A stretch of DNA of 64,000 nt from Vibrio hannami (GTDB lineage: Bacteria; Pseudomonadota; Gammaproteobacteria; Enterobacterales; Vibrionaceae). The notes beneath the pieces are model-generated. The model was not told the origin of the DNA, did no database searches, and saw only the letters and a list, made by a program, of their open reading frames with translations. Positions 62,458 to 64,000 of the stretch are shown here, in pieces (position 1 is the stretch's first letter; every line of letters starts with the position of its first letter). The DNA is taken from NCBI RefSeq assembly GCF_029589055.1, contig NZ_JARQZP010000007.1, positions 744,001-808,000 on the forward strand, read 5' to 3'. A program made the position numbers and the translations under genes.

Positions 62458-63342
62458 TTACTTGAGTATATCCTGAGCGATCATAAAGTTAGCTGTTGAA
62501 GCGGATTCAATGGCTGGAACTGCTTTGTCATCGCTCACTGACGAACGATCTTTTAGTTCAATACCTGAGATCTGAAGCTTGAGGGATTCACCCAGCAAGT
62601 AGAACGCTTTGTTGCTCGCGTCATCATAGCCGAGCCCTTCAGGGCGGATATTTGATATGCAGTTCCTGCTCGACTCTTTAGCGCCGCGTTTGGGGCTCCA
62701 TGTCATATAGATCCCCATGCTGTCTGGTGAAGTGAGCCCCGGTCGTTCTCCGATTAAGATCAAGACTATCTTAGCATTCAGGCACTCACCGATATCGTCT
62801 CCAATTGCTACTCTGGCTTGCGTGGCTATTGTGATTGGTGCCAGTGACCAGTCGTGATTGTTATCACTAACCATTTTCTGAGCCAACCTTTCAACAACAG
62901 GCAGGGCGTGATTTTGTATTGCGGTAGAGGAGAGCCCATCGCCGATAACAATAGCGAGGTCATATTTTTTATCATGATTTAGGCTATGTGCTTTAAGGTT
63001 TTCCCAGGACATTTCTTCCAACTGGCGACCAAGATCAGGTCGTTGTAGATAAACCATTCTGTCTCTTGCCTTACTATTAACTACGATGGGTGCATCGGAT
63101 GTGGCGAAACGAGTTGCTTCTGATTCCATCAGCTGTTTTTTTAAAACCTCGACATCCAGCGCTTTATGAACGGCGTCGATAGCCCGCGCATGATCCAACT
63201 GAAAACCGAGAAGTTCTTGTGTCGGAATACTGTTACCCGCTCTCCCGATTGCGATTCGTGCAGAGGTAAATTGCTTGAGGCTTTTCCATTGGCTCTCATT
63301 AACTGTGGTGTCGGGATTGATTACTGAGGTATTGCTTGGCAT
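62458..63342 (-). CDS. eutC: Ethanolamine ammonia-lyase small subunit EutC
   Basis: 294 residues, light chain of adenosylcobalamin-dependent ethanolamine ammonia-lyase, which splits ethanolamine into acetaldehyde and ammonia. Family blocks: ARIAIGRAGNSIPTQELLGF, LDHARAIDAVHKAL, LAIVIGDGLSSTAI, IVLILIGERPGL and MGIYMTWSPKRGAKE. Its ATG shares one base with the eutB stop (TAATG), so the subunits are translationally coupled. No eut microcompartment gene is visible in the window. Confidence 0.95.
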   Translation of the reverse strand: MPSNTSVINPDTTVNESQWKSLKQFTSARIAIGRAGNSIPTQELLGFQLDHARAIDAVHKALDVEVLKKQLMESEATRFATSDAPIVVNSKARDRMVYLQRPDLGRQLEEMSWENLKAHSLNHDKKYDLAIVIGDGLSSTAIQNHALPVVERLAQKMVSDNNHDWSLAPITIATQARVAIGDDIGECLNAKIVLILIGERPGLTSPDSMGIYMTWSPKRGAKESSRNCISNIRPEGLGYDDASNKAFYLLGESLKLQISGIELKDRSSVSDDKAVPAIESASTANFMIAQDILK

Positions 63343-64000
63343 TACTCCGCCTTATCCAGAATGGAAAGTGTTTCGTTAAATGATCTGGCTACCTGGTCGT
63401 TGAGTTTTACCTGTTCGATGTCACTGAAGATATTCATTTTGGTTAGCCACTCTTCAAACTCGGGAGCTGGTTTTAAGCCCAGTGTTTTTCTTGCGTAAAG
63501 CGCATCGTGAAACGAGGTAGTCTGGTAGTTGAGCATGATGTCGTCAGAACCGGGTATTCCCATAATAAATGAGCAGCCTGCAACCCCAAGTAAAGTAAGA
63601 AGGTTGTCCATATCGTTCTGATCGGCATACGCGTGGTTGGTGTAACAGATATCACAGCCCATAGGTAAGCCGAGTAATTTTCCGCAGAAATGGTCTTCCA
63701 GTCCTGCTCGGATTATCTGTTTTCCGTCAAATAAGTATTCTGGTCCGATAAAACCTACAACGGTATTTACTAGCAGTGGGCTGAAGTGACGGGCAACGGC
63801 ATAAGCCCTCGATTCACATGTTTGCTGGTCCACTCCGTGAAATGCATTGGCTGAAAGTGCAGTGCCTTGTCCGGTTTCGAAATACATAACATTGTTACCG
63901 ACCGAACCGCGTTTAAGAGATAACGCTGCATCTTGTGCCTCTTTAAGAACGGCCAGGTTAACGCCAAACGTGTCATTGGTTCCTTCGGTGCCCCCAATGG
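63342..64000 (-). CDS. eutB: Ethanolamine ammonia-lyase large subunit EutB (partial, N-terminus outside window)
   Basis: C-terminal ~219 residues of the heavy chain, open at the right edge. Recognisable blocks: NDTFGVNLAVLKEAQDA, GQGTALSANAFHGVDQQT, GFIGPEYLFDGKQIIRAGLE, GLPMGCDICYTNHAYADQND and MGIPGSDDIMLNYQTTSFHD, which line the substrate pocket and cobalamin side. A full EutB is ~450 residues. Followed directly by eutC with a one-base overlap. Confidence 0.95.
   Translation of the reverse strand, partial: IGGTEGTNDTFGVNLAVLKEAQDAALSLKRGSVGNNVMYFETGQGTALSANAFHGVDQQTCESRAYAVARHFSPLLVNTVVGFIGPEYLFDGKQIIRAGLEDHFCGKLLGLPMGCDICYTNHAYADQNDMDNLLTLLGVAGCSFIMGIPGSDDIMLNYQTTSFHDALYARKTLGLKPAPEFEEWLTKMNIFSDIEQVKLNDQVARSFNETLSILDKAE

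Noticed and set aside
1..64000. Mobile elements, CRISPR arrays, tRNA/rRNA genes
   Set aside because: No transposase or integrase-like protein, no regular short repeat-spacer series and no tRNA-like cloverleaf was noticed in reading both strands.

Overview
The window looks like chromosomal DNA of a marine gammaproteobacterium, most probably Vibrionaceae (Vibrio or a close relative). The reasons are moderate-to-low GC, a DUF5062-like small protein, VieS/VieA-like and ToxR/ToxS-like signalling genes, a PL7 alginate lyase, and TRAP and TTT (tripartite tricarboxylate) transporters. I see no tRNA, rRNA, CRISPR array, transposase or phage gene. The species call is inference.

Layout. (1) 1-15767 is a 4-hydroxyphenylacetate (HPA) / homoprotocatechuate catabolic region: hpaI (cut by the left edge), hpaH, the flavin reductase hpaC, a TRAP transporter, an acyl-CoA-dehydrogenase-fold HPA hydroxylase, and the regulators HpaA (AraC) and HpaR (MarR). 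Unrelated genes sit inside it: an FAD/Fe-S D-lactate-type dehydrogenase, an SbmA-like transporter, a CHASE-GGDEF protein and a cupin. One near-palindromic operator sequence recurs at every HPA promoter. (2) 15796-22277 is mixed: a frameshifted serine hydrolase, a LysE exporter, an AraC regulator, a Cache histidine kinase and small unknown proteins. (3) 22278-27931 is the PTS-dependent dihydroxyacetone kinase system, dhaR divergent from dhaKLM, with three copies of a clear operator.

(4) 28060-43982 is a signalling island: a PAS membrane protein with a BvgS/VieS-like hybrid kinase, REC-EAL, a Crp-family regulator, a ToxR/ToxS- or VtrA/VtrC-like overlapping membrane pair, a periplasmic binding protein overlapping a TorS-like hybrid kinase, and GGDEF proteins. 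(5) 44181-46213 holds an alginate lyase and a disrupted metallo-beta-lactamase-fold gene.

(6) 46392-59810 is the most interesting part. Two divergent operons flank a GntR-family gene. The minus operon encodes GntR, split transketolase, a TIM-barrel sugar isomerase, a TctCBA transporter, a 2-hydroxyacid dehydrogenase and a mutarotase. The plus operon encodes an RpiB-like isomerase, DhaK and DhaL without DhaM, a triosephosphate-isomerase-like protein of EryH type, and a second TIM-barrel isomerase. Together they read as a complete route for uptake, phosphorylation and isomerisation of a short ketose, best guess a tetrulose such as erythrulose, feeding erythrose 4-phosphate into a dedicated transketolase. 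(7) 59902-64000 holds an unknown gene with a sigma-54-like promoter, an iron-type alcohol dehydrogenase, a small ORF, and eutC/eutB (ethanolamine ammonia-lyase, cut by the right edge).

A caution applies to the whole window. At least seven single-base frameshifts, nearly all in short homopolymers, interrupt otherwise well-preserved genes (serine hydrolase, dhaM, a GGDEF protein twice, an MBL-fold protein twice, tctA; possibly tctB). Draft-quality sequence is the simplest explanation, so disrupted genes here should not be read as biologically dead without resequencing.
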